From Perkinsus olseni (taxonomy: Eukaryota; Perkinsozoa; Perkinsida), in assembly GCA_013115125.1 (NCBI GenBank), contig JABANN010000226.1:1-50571 (forward strand): DNA of 50,571 nt. The letters run 5' to 3'. The number at the start of each line of letters is the position of its first letter. Position 1 is the stretch's first letter. Shown here in pieces: positions 1 through 12,967 of this stretch. The notes under the pieces are model-generated. The model worked only from the letters and a program-made list of their open reading frames with translations, was not told where the DNA came from and did not search any database. The translations under genes and the position numbers were made by a program.

Positions 1-511
1 GCAACAAAAACTCATCCTTTAAATGATCCGGACCTAATGGGAAGAGCGGTCACCCGATGTTGATTGTTATACATTTTCATGGTTCGCAGTTTATAAAACA
101 CAGTCAGCGAGCGCCTGTGGGATGAATAATTCATCACTGATCCAAGCGACTCACTCAATCTCGTCTAATTTCCCAGTTACGAAGAAACATAAGAGGATGT
201 GTCAGACTTGAGCAGCTCAAGTCTTAAACCTCCTCTTATCAATTTGCATTAATTGCCTATCCTGTTTCTATTCGGTCCTTGTTCGGACCAAGCACTATAG
301 CAGTGATTAAGCGTGTATCATATACAGTGCATCCGTCCTCTCATTGCGAAGGTATATACCCCCTCGTAACTATCTTCTAGCATACTTCCGTGCCACTGGA
401 ACAGTGGTTGGCGATCCGTCGCCGCGTAGGCTGCCATGCCAGAACTAGAACACAACTACACCAGATCATTTCACACTACAGGTTTTTTGAAACACTCGTT
501 AGTATAGACAA
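1..511. other. Non-coding flank downstream of SAM50
   Basis: I find no convincing gene here. The stretch lies beyond the stop codon of the minus-strand SAM50 gene and so includes its 3' flank. Its only clear structure is the long inverted repeat at 189-239, listed separately. The open frames present are short and show no recognisable motif. Confidence 0.5.
189..239. repeat. 51-nt two-step inverted repeat (hairpin)
   Basis: An outer pair of perfect 9-nt arms (ATAAGAGGA / TCCTCTTAT) encloses an inner pair of perfect 10-nt arms (AGACTTGAGC / GCTCAAGTCT) around a single A. The two spacers are both 6 nt. As RNA, either strand could fold into a long stem with one symmetric internal loop. It lies about 270 nt past the SAM50 stop codon. 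Its role is unknown. Confidence 0.85.
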
Positions 512-3175
512 TCAACTCCAGGACGATGTCGGTAGCAGCCCTCGTATCCTTGCACCCAGCTGCAACCGCTGAACCGCATCTGATGCTCTCTTAACCATAG
601 GGAAGGCAAAGCTCAACTCCAGGAGATCTGGTCAGATCGATTAGAGAATAACAAAGATGTCCGAGTCCCTTACTCGTCCCGAGGAAAGGCAATGATACTC
701 CAACTCCTGCCGAGGCGCGAAGTCCGTCCCTCGCATCTTCTATGAGGCGCTGGCAGAGACGAATTTAACGGGAAGATATTGACTGGAGCTTACCGCTCTG
801 TTCAACCTAGGTTTCTCGATGAGGCAGCCAGCCTGGGCGAAGGCAAAAGCTCGCATGTTGATAGACAGTGTCCCGTCATCCCGGTCGTCATCCAGCTGAA
901 CACACATCAGATCTAACCATACCGAAAGATGGTCCTCACCTCCTCTCCGTAGTCATTCTGAGGCTCAGCATCGCTAGATCTCCTCAGGTTGTTGAGCCAT
1001 GTTATCGGCATCGACGCTAGGAAGTGTGCACTCAACAGCATGTCCCCACCAGTGTAGTCGTACCTGGTCGCAGAAATGAGTCGGCTAGGAGGCACTGGAC
1101 AAGGCTCACGTTGGATCAGTCCCAGGAGCTCCTCCGACCCTCGGGGCTGCAGGGCCGGCTGAGCGATACCTGAATCCCCTCAAGCCCGATATTGGGTCGA
1201 CTGCTCCACCGCCAAGGAAAAATCTGACCAGCGTGGCGCGAGTCGATGCAGAAGCAGTTACACCAGCTGCATCCTACCGGTCCTGGAAAGGCGTCACTGG
1301 CGGTAGCGCATTCCCTTTGGCTGGAGGATGGACAATAAGACCTCCGGATACCTACGCCAAAGAGCACCTAGGGCGGCATGGTCGTTACAAGGATAACGGT
1401 AATTGCGACGTATACGATTACGTGTCAGTCCGACAGAATCATACCGACAGATCATTACTATTACATCAGATCTTCGTATCAGCCTTGCAGAACGACAAGA
1501 GCGATAGGCAGCCTTTGTCGAGCAAAGTAATGCTATGAAATCTCATGCCATCGATGAAACTCAAGAGATGCATTTTATAGAGGAATGCATGCCATTTAAA
1601 CCTGCGGCCCGAAATGGAACACCTTCGCAGCCGGAATTTTCGCGAGTAACACACTGTATCATTTTACGCGGAATCGGAACGTTGCCATTCTTAGCGCCTC
1701 TTGACGCTAACCAGCGAGGCAGCAGGCACACCATTTACAGGCTCGCATCTCCCGATAGGCTCTGTGACGTCAGCTCAGATAATTATATCATCGAGTATAT
1801 ATTCAACATATTCAATATATTATATTGTGGTTCACCTAATGTCAACTCAGGGGAACCACAGAGCACAATGTCTACTGGTTCTTCTCTGGCATCCATATTA
1901 CCCCAGCCTCCCATGTCCAATCATGAGCTTTCCAAAGATACCCGCAGCACTCCGACAGGCCCGCCAGTTTAAGGAAGCTCACATCACCTGAAAAAGCGTT
2001 GTTTCCAAGTCCCCCCATCACCCTGGTTCTAGTACCCAATACACCTGGTGTGAGATCCGCGTACGCGTGAAGGAGAGAACCTCCAATAACATGACTACTG
2101 CCCTCTTCGGTTTCGTCAAATCGGAAATCATCCCGAGTGTAAGCATACTTGACGCTAGTTTTCATAGTGCCTGTCGACGAAAGGCTCTTTCACAGCGCGG
2201 AGAACAGACCACACTACGCAAAGGCATTCTCCTGACAGCGTAGGAGGCCGACGGTTTTCTACTGGCCTCTCCGTCATCCTGCTGTGACGGCTGAATTTCA
2301 GGAAGCAGATCTCTCAGTGTAGAGCTCAGTGTGAATGTGTGGCGCCCAGTGGCTCTGTCTGTCAGCACAGCGGCGAGACCAGTGGCGACTCCCCTGGAAC
2401 TAGAGTAGCCTCGATGGTCCGTAGTGTCCCTAGAGGCCTCCAGATCGAGCTCCCAGCCCTCCGACGCTGGCGTGATACCGACTCCCGTTAACTAAGAGAT
2501 CGCACTACACGCAAGAAGCGAACTACCCGCGTCTCACCTTAGGTATGTTGAGACTAGCATTTAACATCTGTGAGCCTGGCCACGCCTTGTTGTAGCGAAA
2601 GGAGACAGAGGTGAGGCCTCCGAAAACATATGGTATATTCATAGTGGCATCTGGAAGGACCCATCGCTATCAACTCCCCTGGCATTGCCAGGCAGAACCC
2701 CTGTGGCCTAGTACCAGCCCCTGGCTCGCCCATCCTGTTCATGTCCACTCCGGCTTCGTAATTCCTCTGCTTCTCCACCACCTCCAAAGTAACATCAGCA
2801 CTACCCGGTGGAGACTGAAGAAGCCAAGCTGTAAGGAGCACTCCGACCGCACCCCTACCCCAGGCATGTGGTCGACGGTAGCACGAATGTCTTCAAAGGC
2901 ATTGAGCTCTTCCAAGTCCCTTATCGTCTGATTGAGCGTATCATGGAGCTCCCCATAGGTGTCACACATCCTCAGTGGGCCTATGAACCTGGATCTAGAC
3001 CGTAGCACAGCAGATAGCAACAACATCACCACTACTTCTCCAATAGAGCTTCGCTTAGCCTCCGCCTGCCTTTAACGTGTACTCTCACCTCGGGGGTTCG
3101 CTCATCCTGCACACGATGGATCTCAGGAGGCATCTCAGTGCTGGCCGCTTCCATCGGCTCCTCTTCTTCCGGCAT
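512..3175 (-). CDS. SAM50: SAM50/Tob55 mitochondrial outer-membrane beta-barrel assembly factor
   Basis: Omp85-family insertase that folds beta-barrel proteins into the outer mitochondrial membrane. The signature FFLGG lies near 1223-1211 and is followed by LRGF near 1183-1172, as in all SAM50 proteins. Upstream barrel pieces include TSVKYAYTRDDFR (about 2160-2120), SGDVSFLK (near 1985) and GGDMLLSAHF (about 1050). The C-terminal strand ELSFAFPMVKR...LQLGARI (about 625-545) fits the SAM50 beta-signal region and ends at the stop 514-512. The ATG at 3175 opens an acidic N-terminus (MPEEEEPMEAAS). POTRA-like helical text (GELHDTLNQTIRDLEEL) lies near 2960-2900. Many short introns separate these pieces; I did not fix every junction, especially between 1250 and 1870. 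The family call is firm; the exon map is partial. Confidence 0.88.
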
Positions 3176-3273
3176 CAATTGTTATGGAACGAAATGTTCA
3201 AGCCAAACTGAAGACTAAAACAGTCACAGTACCACAATGCTGCGCGGTCATGAGATTTTTTGACTTTTTGGCA

Positions 3274-3286
3274 AGCGGAGCGAAGC
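3274..3286 (-). repeat. Copy of the 13-nt motif GCNTCGCTCCGCT
   Basis: Reads GCTTCGCTCCGCT on the minus strand, in the gap between the divergent SAM50 and kinase genes. It is about 100 nt upstream of the SAM50 start codon. It could lie in an unrecognised 5' intron. Confidence 0.8.
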
Positions 3287-3739
3287 ACGAGATCAGCGCA
3301 TTTCCGATGTACCTCTCCCGCCAACATCGCATTGAAGTTGGAAAGACCCGTGCGTCCCCGAGGCGGGTGACATGGTATCGGTTGAGGTACGATGCAAACC
3401 CACACGTCGTCTAACCAGTTGGTTTAATGAAGAGGTTGTGTGTGGCGTCATCGTTCACAGTTGATAATGCTGTTAATGCCAGGAGCAACGACAGGCTGGG
3501 AGCGGCTCTGATGGGTTGTGGTACATTTTCATTACCCTACAGAGTGGAGGAAGACAAAGAGACGGACGGGAATAGGAAGGCCTCCCGGGGATCTGAGAAT
3601 GGAGGGCCGCCTTCCTACAGAAGTGGGTCACACCGGGTCGACAACGTTATCAGCCCCCCGTTCAACAAACAAGGCCCTGCGCGTTTCTGAGAATCGATTT
3701 TGAGAAACAATTCCGAGATGATGTTCAATACGCACGATC

Positions 3740-5305
<1,566 letters not shown>

Positions 5306-6486
5306 TGCTCAGCTAACGCGATCCGCCGGGTTGAACCCGGTACTGGCTGTCCAACCGGCAGTCTTCTGGACGCCGGTCTCCATGTGTTAACAGCTGGTGC
5401 GTTGCTATCGTGACCATGACTTTACGCCCTTGCCTTTGTCGTCTTATTCTCGATGTTGTGTTAGCGAGCGTGGAAGGATACTCATGTCCTTTGCCATATT
5501 CGTGCAGTGTAATGTCGAGATCGTATAATACGGATTTCAGTAGAGTGGATATGGCAGCTATTTGTAAGGGTGCATGTGGGTTGATGCGAGAGGCCTCACG
5601 GGGACAGGGCAGAATCGGATTCCGTGGTCTGGCATCGCGAAGAACGAGCGCTTGGTCTTCCCGAGTGGCTCAGAACGGTTGGCTAATGAGGTGCGGTCCC
5701 GTGTTGTCGCTGAAACCCTAGCCACATCATGGCCCAGTCCGTTGTTGCAAGCTCTAGGTGCCTTCGCCGAGTACCGAATTTGACTTGCTCTATTTCCGTT
5801 CTGGGTCCCCGCGGCTGCTCCAAGCTCTGGAATCCAGGGTACGACTGTGACGTTCTTGGCAAGAACTCCTTGCCTGTGTCGAACTTGCCTGAAGGAAGGT
5901 TCGATAGAATAGACGGACTGACAGGGGGCATCACACTCCAGGCTCCCCCATCGCTAAAAACCGTACGTAGTCCGATAGGCGCACCAATGGTCATATCACG
6001 ATGAGTGGATAAGGCTTAGCGTGAGGAGGTAATCAGCCTAGGACTCCTACAATCAATTGTGCTGTGTTACAGAGGACGCCTTTTTCTTTCATCCAAGATT
6101 CCGTACGTTCGGATAGGCTTGCACCCATTGTGCGGGGCAGTTGAGTCATGGAAGACTTCGTAGCACTGGGGTGATGGGGAGTTCTCGAAGACGGGACCGT
6201 GAGCTACAGATGGCACCACGTCACTCCTCGGTGATCACATGCGGTCTGGAGAGGTTGAACGATACCTTCTGCACCCCGGGTGTTTTGGAAGCGCCACCGC
6301 TCGAAAAGTGATCACGGCGGGCGAAATCCGTCCGAGACAAGGGGCGAGGACAGGCCATGCCCTTGTCTTTGACCATCAGTGTTCTGGTCAAGAAAGGTCC
6401 AGTCAATGCATAGATGTTCCTGCTTGGAGCACCGCGATGACCTGCCTCCAGCCCCAACCCTCTCAGTTTTGTTCATTCTGTTTAAG
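5306..6486. other. Intergenic region without a recognised gene
   Basis: Plus-strand open frames of about 70-100 codons occur at 5410-5721, 5574-5783 and 5729-6004. None shows a known motif, none starts the kinase or the following family gene, and they overlap in different frames. The last part (about 6290-6486) shares short stretches with the region upstream of the intact family gene, including a 15-nt identity (6293-6307 and 9065-9079), so it is probably the duplicated promoter and 5' flank. Confidence 0.4.
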
Positions 6487-8071
6487 ATGTCTCGCTATAC
6501 CCCGGCTTACTCGAGATTCGCGCACCTATCTCCCCAGCCCGGTTGGGAGGTGACTTCGGTATACCGTCCAGAAGTTCTCTTCGCCCAGTCTGGGAATACC
6601 ACATACTTCCTATTACCGTGGCGCGAAGCTGTCGAGGTCAAACCGGAGCCCATCGATTGGACCGTCATCAACGGCGTGAAGTTCGCGCCGTTGGAGTTCC
6701 AGTATACACAGCCTCATCTCCATGTGGATCCTGTTCGAGAAGCCGGTGTCTTCGAATATTTAGAGAGCGATACTACCTACTACGAGGTGCAACTCAGCCA
6801 TCGTGGCCGGAGTGAGTTCGAGAGTGCCGCTCGCAAAAGTTACACCTTCGACGAAGAGGGAAAGCTGTCTCCTCTGCATAACAATCCCGACTCAGTTTGG
6901 GAGGCTGATGCTCTGGCGAGGCTGCGGCGATTGAATAAGTTCTCTGTGACTCGGGCTGGGCATCGACAGCGCCCTAAGGCTGGGACGGCTTACATTGGCA
7001 GCCAGGGATCATTCACGATCATCCTGATTTTCGGCGAGATCGGAGAAATCGTTTTCTCGTCAGTGAATGGTGGTACCGAGGAAATACAATACGTCCGATA
7101 CTATCCTGTGGGAATTGAACCAGGGGCTCTCTTAACGGTAGCCTATACCACCGGAGGGGAGGCGCACTTCTTGGTACTGCGGGACTCCCAAAACAGCGTG
7201 ATCAAAGTCGAGAAAGCGTTCTACGACATGAACATCATCAGCCGATGGGATGACGTGGGTGCAGCGATGACCATTATGGCTCATGAACAATCGATGCTGC
7301 CGCCTGCTCGACTGCAACCAGGTGGTACGCAGCTCCAGGGCTTGCTTCTCGAGGTCCTATCACCGCCCAGCAATGGTTTTCCCTGCACAGTGGGCGTGAG
7401 TGGCTCTTCGGACTAGGATCCCAGAATGGCGAGTACTTTATTGTGCCTCTGAGGCCTCCTCGAGATACTAAGAATGCTACCGCACTCAAAAAGCGTCCGA
7501 AGCAAGCTACTATTCTCCACGTAGATTCTGAAGGTGACACCCACTACTATGAGACGTTCGTGGACTCCTTCAACGACACTCAGTGGTGCTTCTTCGGCAT
7601 CCAAGAGTGGGACTACCCACTTTCGGATGGGCATCTGGAGAAGCCCCTGAAGGATCCTATCCTGAGCATGGACCATCCCGTAACGGAGGAGCTTAACGAC
7701 TTATGCGCAAGTCGTTCCCTTTATATTCGTACGAGTTTGCATCCCACCAAATTAGATGATTGGGAGCCGGAGACTGGCAATTACACGGGGTTGGTTGGCA
7801 ACGGCACATTGACCGTAGAGATCAAAGCTGAGGGGCGCAGGATTCTGCAGTCGCCTCCTGGAATACAGTATTCAAACTCTTCCTCGCCTCGATAGTATAC
7901 AACCAGATTTGTTTCCTGCAACCGACCAACCCGAATGATGGTGAAGCGAAGGTTGTTATACTGCGCCCGCCAGGGGTGACAATGAGATCTCATTCGGACA
8001 GTGTAGATACAGACACACTCAAGGCCTTCACGAAGGACGATTTTATGGGTTGGGATACGGTGAAGGAGTGA
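6487..8071 (+). pseudogene. Family copy A: disrupted paralog of the gene at 9284-10933
   Basis: I do not recognise this family. From ATG 6487 the protein runs in one frame to 7416 and matches copy B closely, for example VKPEPIDWTVINGVKFAPLE and REAGVF. Similarity to copy B then resumes in a different frame (GREWLFGLGSQN at about 7394) and runs to 7895. A third frame (from about 7905) carries the end, KVVILRPPGV...GWDTVKE, with TGA at 8069-8071. I tested GT-AG pairs near the first break and none restored the frame, so a decayed gene or sequence errors are more likely than missed introns. No signal peptide or membrane segment is evident. The ATG context (TTTAAG|ATG) and upstream flank resemble copy B. 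Confidence 0.65.
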
Positions 8072-9283
8072 TCTCGTGCGTGAGCACCGATTGAGAGGAC
8101 TGGGTTTCATCGATCTTCATGAGCTGTGTGACTCCTACATGACCTTCGCATATGCTACCTCGCACTCGAGAACTACTCCAAGTTGTCCCTCTTATTCAAA
8201 CCTATTCGTTGTCTTTTGCTGTGAACGCTCGTCCTTGTGTTTCTGAGTATGGGAATGCGTCGAAGTGGAAACGCACCGAAGTGTACCACCATCAGAAGGT
8301 GAAGCACCGCTTCACGCTTGCATGGTTATAGGTTCAGATTAAAGTGGCCTGTTTATCGACAGGGCATCACTCATAATGTGATCTAGGGTTCTCTCACCAG
8401 TGTCGCGAATGCCCGTAAGATCTGTCAAGCTTCCGAAAGTGGAAGGATTATGCGCGACGGGCGCCCACGAGACTAAGTACCATACCGCCTCGAGCACAGA
8501 GTATCCGGGCAATGAGAATGTCCTGGAATTCGGCAGTGCTTCACTTGGCGCGGGCGGAGTAGCTCCCACATTTGCACTCAGACACTACCAGCGGCCTTCA
8601 ACCTCCTCCGAGTCACGAGACGAGTGTGCAGGGCAACGACGCGATCTCAATTTTGCGATCGGCCCTGTAACGGATCCTAAGACCAATTGTGGGTTTGGTC
8701 CGCCGAATAGAGATTGGCTACGAAAAGTTCGGAGGTCGATCTGGAGGTCGAACTAGGGAATGCATCGGAGCCGGTTGGATTCCCAATCCGCCCATCCGGT
8801 CACCAGAGCGGCCAGGGCTAGTTTCGAGTTTATTCAGAAGCTGCCTTTCGGCTTTATATATTCCATTCAAGACGTCACTCGGTGCGCTAGTATCGTCGAG
8901 ATTCGGGCACCTTCCCCCTCGGCCGGGCTCATTGAGGACCCCGATTCAGCGCCAAGAAGTTCATTGCATCGGATCGGAGCATGAGACGCACTTTTCATTG
9001 CCATCTCGTGGAGTTGTCGGGAGTGAGGAACTGTGATGGTACAGTGAACAGATACCCTGGAATAGCCACCGCTCGAAAAATGATGTCGATTGGCGGCCAA
9101 TCATTGGCCCCCGCGAGCGACCTCCGTGCGCCGTTGAGCGAGCAATTCACGAACAGTCTCCATCAGGGGCTGATTCTCAGTCTCGTCGACGAGGGGATGC
9201 CTATGAACATAGTGCAAAATCCTCGCGATGGGCCTTCTGATCCTCTGAGCATCTTCTTACCCTGTTCAGAATGTCTTACCAGA
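8072..9283. other. Spacer between family copies A and B
   Basis: No independent gene is recognised. Copy B's open frame extends back to 8981, but similarity between the copies at protein level starts only near 9290, so the extra residues are probably untranslated leader. A 15-nt identity with the flank of copy A (GCCACCGCTCGAAAA at 9065-9079) shows the duplicated unit included about 200 nt of upstream DNA. Confidence 0.45.
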
Positions 9284-10933
9284 ATGCTTCCTTCGAGATT
9301 CATGCCCCTCTCACCTATCAACGGCTGGGAGGGGGCTCCCTTATACCGGCCAGAAGTACTCTTTGCCATGACGACTGAAAGCACCTACTTACTGTTGCCC
9401 TGGCGAGGTGCCGTCGAAATCAAGCCGGAGCCCATCGAATGGACCATCGTCAACGGCGTGAAGTTTGCGCCATTGGAGTTCCAGTATATCCAGTCTCATC
9501 TTTATATGAATTCTGTAAGGGAAGCCGGCGTCTTCAGATGTGTAGCCGGCGATACCACCTACTACGAAGTAGAGCTCGACTACAACGCCGAAAGTCTATT
9601 CCGGAGCGTCAATCGCCCGTATTACGCCTTCAACGCTGAGGGCAGGATGTCGCCTTCTCGCCGCGAGTTCGACCTCGGTACAGAAGACGACATTTTGGAA
9701 GACCTTCTGAGTATAGACGAGTTCGATATAGCTCGTTCCAAGCCTCATCAGCTTCCTAAGCCTGGATCTGCTTATGTCGGTCGTCAGGGATCGTTCAGAA
9801 TGGCCTTGGTTTTTGATGGGATGGGCACAGTTGCCTTCGCGTCGCTTGAGGGTGCCACTGATAAGATACGTTACGTTCGATACTACGCTGTGGGAACCGA
9901 GTCGGGGGCTCTCGTAACCGTGACCTACACCACAGGAGGTCAGGCGCACTTCGTAATGCTTTTAGAGTGTGAAAACGCTGGGATCACCCAAGGGGATAAT
10001 CTATACTACGATGTCAATACATTTTACTTATGGGATGATATCAGTTTCGCAATGACTGTGATGGCTCATGAGCAGCCGGTCACAGCGATTCTGCAACCGC
10101 GTGGAATACGGCCTCCCAAGAGTGGGTTTGAAGGCTTCGTGCTTGGAGCAGGTCGGCCCACTCTGTACCACGGGCGTGAATGGCTCTTCGGCCAGGGAGC
10201 CCGAAATGATGAGTACTCCGTGGCGCCCATCCGGCCCGATCGAAACTATGTGATACCCTTCTCGGACATCGAGGAAGCGCTTAACAAGAACATGACAATC
10301 ATGCAATGGGCTTACGCTAGCGGCAGATTCGCACGGCCGTACAAATTTCCTGCAATTAGGGCATCTATTTACCACATAAGTCCTGAAGGTGTCACACATT
10401 ATTATGAGGCGTTCGTCGACACCTTCGGTATGACCAAGGCATGTTTCTTCGGCATCCACGAGTGGGAGTATCCTCTTTCGGATGGGCAGTCGGAAAAGCC
10501 CCTGAGGGATCGGATCCTAGATATGGACCATCCCGTCACTAAAGACCTTAATGGCTTATGCGAGAGGAATGTTCTTCTCCCTCGTACGGGGTTGGAACAT
10601 ATAAAAGGGTTCAAGTTTGGTGATCTGGAGCCACATTCGGGCAACTTCACGGGTTTTCTTGAGAATGGTACTTTGAGACTGGAATTTGAGGAAGCGGGAG
10701 CGAAGGCTTTTGAAGAAGGGTGGCTCGTTCAAAGCTATGATAAGATTGCCCACTACCGAGTACTTCACGCTCTTATCGCGGCTGTCTACCCAACCGGATC
10801 GGGCGAGAAGGACGGGAGAGTTTTGATACTCCGCCAGCCAGGGACAACGATGGAAACTTACTTGGACGATTTAAACGCGCGGCTCCCTGGAGGTATCAGA
10901 AAGATGGATTTGAAGGGGTGGGACACAGCCTGA
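9284..10933 (+). CDS. Family copy B: intact protein of unknown function, about 549 residues
   Basis: Intronless as far as I can see, with stop TGA at 10931-10933. The N-half holds YRPEVLFA, LLPWRGAVEIKPEPIEWT, NGVKFAPLEFQY and DTTYYEVEL. A middle part has GSAYVGRQGSF, YTTGGQAHFVML and MAHEQP. The C-half has GVTHYYEAFVDTF, CFFGIHEWEYPLSDG, EKPLRDRILDMDHPV and a closing GWDTA. These blocks are shared with copy A and partly with copy C. I see no catalytic motif, signal peptide or transmembrane segment; the protein looks soluble and beta-rich. The ATG at 9284 is chosen because conservation with copy A begins there. Another ATG at 9271 (TTCAGA|ATG), in the corresponding position to the start of copy A, lies in a different frame, so the first codons are uncertain. 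Confidence 0.75.
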   Translation: MLPSRFMPLSPINGWEGAPLYRPEVLFAMTTESTYLLLPWRGAVEIKPEPIEWTIVNGVKFAPLEFQYIQSHLYMNSVREAGVFRCVAGDTTYYEVELDYNAESLFRSVNRPYYAFNAEGRMSPSRREFDLGTEDDILEDLLSIDEFDIARSKPHQLPKPGSAYVGRQGSFRMALVFDGMGTVAFASLEGATDKIRYVRYYAVGTESGALVTVTYTTGGQAHFVMLLECENAGITQGDNLYYDVNTFYLWDDISFAMTVMAHEQPVTAILQPRGIRPPKSGFEGFVLGAGRPTLYHGREWLFGQGARNDEYSVAPIRPDRNYVIPFSDIEEALNKNMTIMQWAYASGRFARPYKFPAIRASIYHISPEGVTHYYEAFVDTFGMTKACFFGIHEWEYPLSDGQSEKPLRDRILDMDHPVTKDLNGLCERNVLLPRTGLEHIKGFKFGDLEPHSGNFTGFLENGTLRLEFEEAGAKAFEEGWLVQSYDKIAHYRVLHALIAAVYPTGSGEKDGRVLILRQPGTTMETYLDDLNARLPGGIRKMDLKGWDTA

Positions 10934-12967
10934 CCGTGTTTTTCTTGACGTCGTATCGAGGAAAAGCATCATAAGGGAGTAGGTTGCCGGTCCCATTTTT
11001 ATCAGGTATCGTAGTGCTGTACAGCTCTCGGGGCTTATCATGCTCGTCACAAATTGTTCTCTCTGTCATGAGCTGTTCAACACCTCCGACTGCGGTTGGC
11101 TGTGAACGGGGCCTCTTGTGTTGGCTAGTTTGAAAACTCACGAAGCGACCCGATTCGGGTGGAGCTCGCGGGTGAGTCCATCGAGTGCCCCACTCTGTCC
11201 TGGCATGATTGACTTAATTTTGAAAAGATGTTCTCCCCCCTTCTTTCGTTGTTGTTCGGGGGACCCCACATGATGGTATTCCAATCAGGAGCTTCTAGTC
11301 AGAGGTCTTCCTCCTACGAGACTCATCATGAGTCACTCATAAAACCTAGCAGTGCTTAGCTACCTTCAAAGTGACTGCGCAGTAGTGAGTGGCGAAAGAT
11401 GTCGGAGAGCTTCACGCTCGGGGAGAGGGCGACGTACCTACTCGACTCAACCGCTGCTGCTGACGACGTTGGGAGGTTTCACTTCATCGTCAGCAGAAGC
11501 CTTAGGAGAAGGTTCATCGACCCTGCTGAGCACGGCGAGTTCCGGCTTCTTCGTGCCGATCCCTACCTCCGGTGATGTAGCACGTGACGTCGAGAACTCG
11601 AGACTTCTGTAATGTCACCTGGGCAAGGGACATTGATGGCATACTCTAATACCATTTCGTCTTGTTTTGTCGGAGAGCCTGTCTCGTTGTGGTCGATGAA
11701 ATGAGTAGTGTACGAGGTGGTAGGCGAACGTACCGGACTTTGCCATCTGTTCGATGATCGGAATTTCTAAGGCGCCAACACCATCTGCAGTTCTTCTGCG
11801 CGAGTACAAGCGTGAGTCCTGGGTTAGTCCGGCCCGGACTGTCCGGGGCGATAGAATAGCTGTTTGTTCCTCTCGTATGCTCTTCCCTCCCCACGGCCGA
11901 GCCATTCACTCTCGGTTGTCTGAGAGGCTCTGGACGGCTTCCGTCGGGCTGCCACAGGATCCAGGATAGAAAGCCTATTCCAACGAAGAGTTGTTATCTC
12001 AACGGAAAACCTGCAAAGTCAATCTGGTTATCGCTAGCACAACGAGCGAATATGTTTCTCAATAAAAATACGTTATTTCAACGGTATCTGGCAACCCTGA
12101 CGAGCATTACTTAGTAGAGAACACGAAATTGCTATCCCAACGGTGCGCAGTTGTACTAACGGTGGGAGCTGCTATTCTAACGGTGTGAAAACTGAGGGGC
12201 GAGGAAGCACTTCAGAAGTAAGATAAACAGCCAAAAGCTACGGCCAGCAGCAGGAGTACAGTCGCAGAGTGAGGTGCACAAGAATTCAGGTCTCATTCAA
12301 ATTATTCACGCCATTGCATGTTATCATATCGAATTCATGATACGTATGTCTGCACCTCACGAATAGCTTCCAACAACTACAAGTATGTGCATTCCGAAAG
12401 CCATCCGAGGAACCGGTGAGCCATTCACATTCAAAGACGTCTCAGATTATCCGACGATTTTCGGTGCGCTGAGGCCTTTCAGATATATTGGGATATTCTC
12501 TGAGATTTGGATTCAGTAACCCTGTGGCCGTAATTGAGGCCAGGGTGAACAACGGGGGGTAATCATCACTATTTGCCCCAATAGGACTGATTCTGGTCAA
12601 CGTGCAATCATAGAATTAAGCATTGTTAAACGGAGTATTTCCAGGTTTTGTATTGTTCGACACGGTTCGCCTCGGACGATGTCACGTGCTGTATGACGAG
12701 GTAGTGTAAATATATTCTGGTAGCCCACTATTTCATTCTATATGACTAGCTAGCAATGGTGTTGCAATATCATTATCTCACCAAAGTGTTTGAGAATTGA
12801 GAAACATTCACGATTCTGTCACGTTCACATGTTGGGATGGTATCAAGCGAGGAAGTCACTTTTTACAAGTGGCGGACATGTTCTCTACTCAGGTCGGCCA
12901 TCTCGCAGTACGAGTAATGGAGATCACTACGAAGAATTATTAACCGGATAGGACCCCCGAAAACTGA
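10934..12967. other. Long intergenic region holding a degenerate repeat cluster
   Basis: No gene is supported. Short frames on either strand between 11350 and 11970 show no motif. The second half is AT-richer and contains the YTATYYYAACGGT repeats at 11975-12184. The truncated family copy C begins at its right end, so this may be the decayed flank of a third duplication unit. Confidence 0.45.
11975..12184 (+). repeat. Cluster of six degenerate YTATYYYAACGGT repeats
   Basis: Copies read CTATTCCAACG (11975), TTATCTCAACGG (11994), TTATTTCAACGGT (12073), CTATCCCAACGGT (12132), TTGTACTAACGGT (12151) and CTATTCTAACGGT (12172). The AACG(G) end is best kept. Spacing is irregular (19, 79, 59, 19 and 21 nt), unlike a simple tandem array. 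Function unknown; clustered factor-binding sites or decayed repeat units are both possible. Confidence 0.6.

Noticed and set aside
5410-6004. Overlapping plus-strand frames as a possible gene
   Set aside because: They have no motif and no consistent splice path, and the minus strand is equally open.
7320-7400. An intron that would restore the frame of family copy A
   Set aside because: All nearby GT donors and AG acceptors leave the wrong phase, so disruption is preferred.
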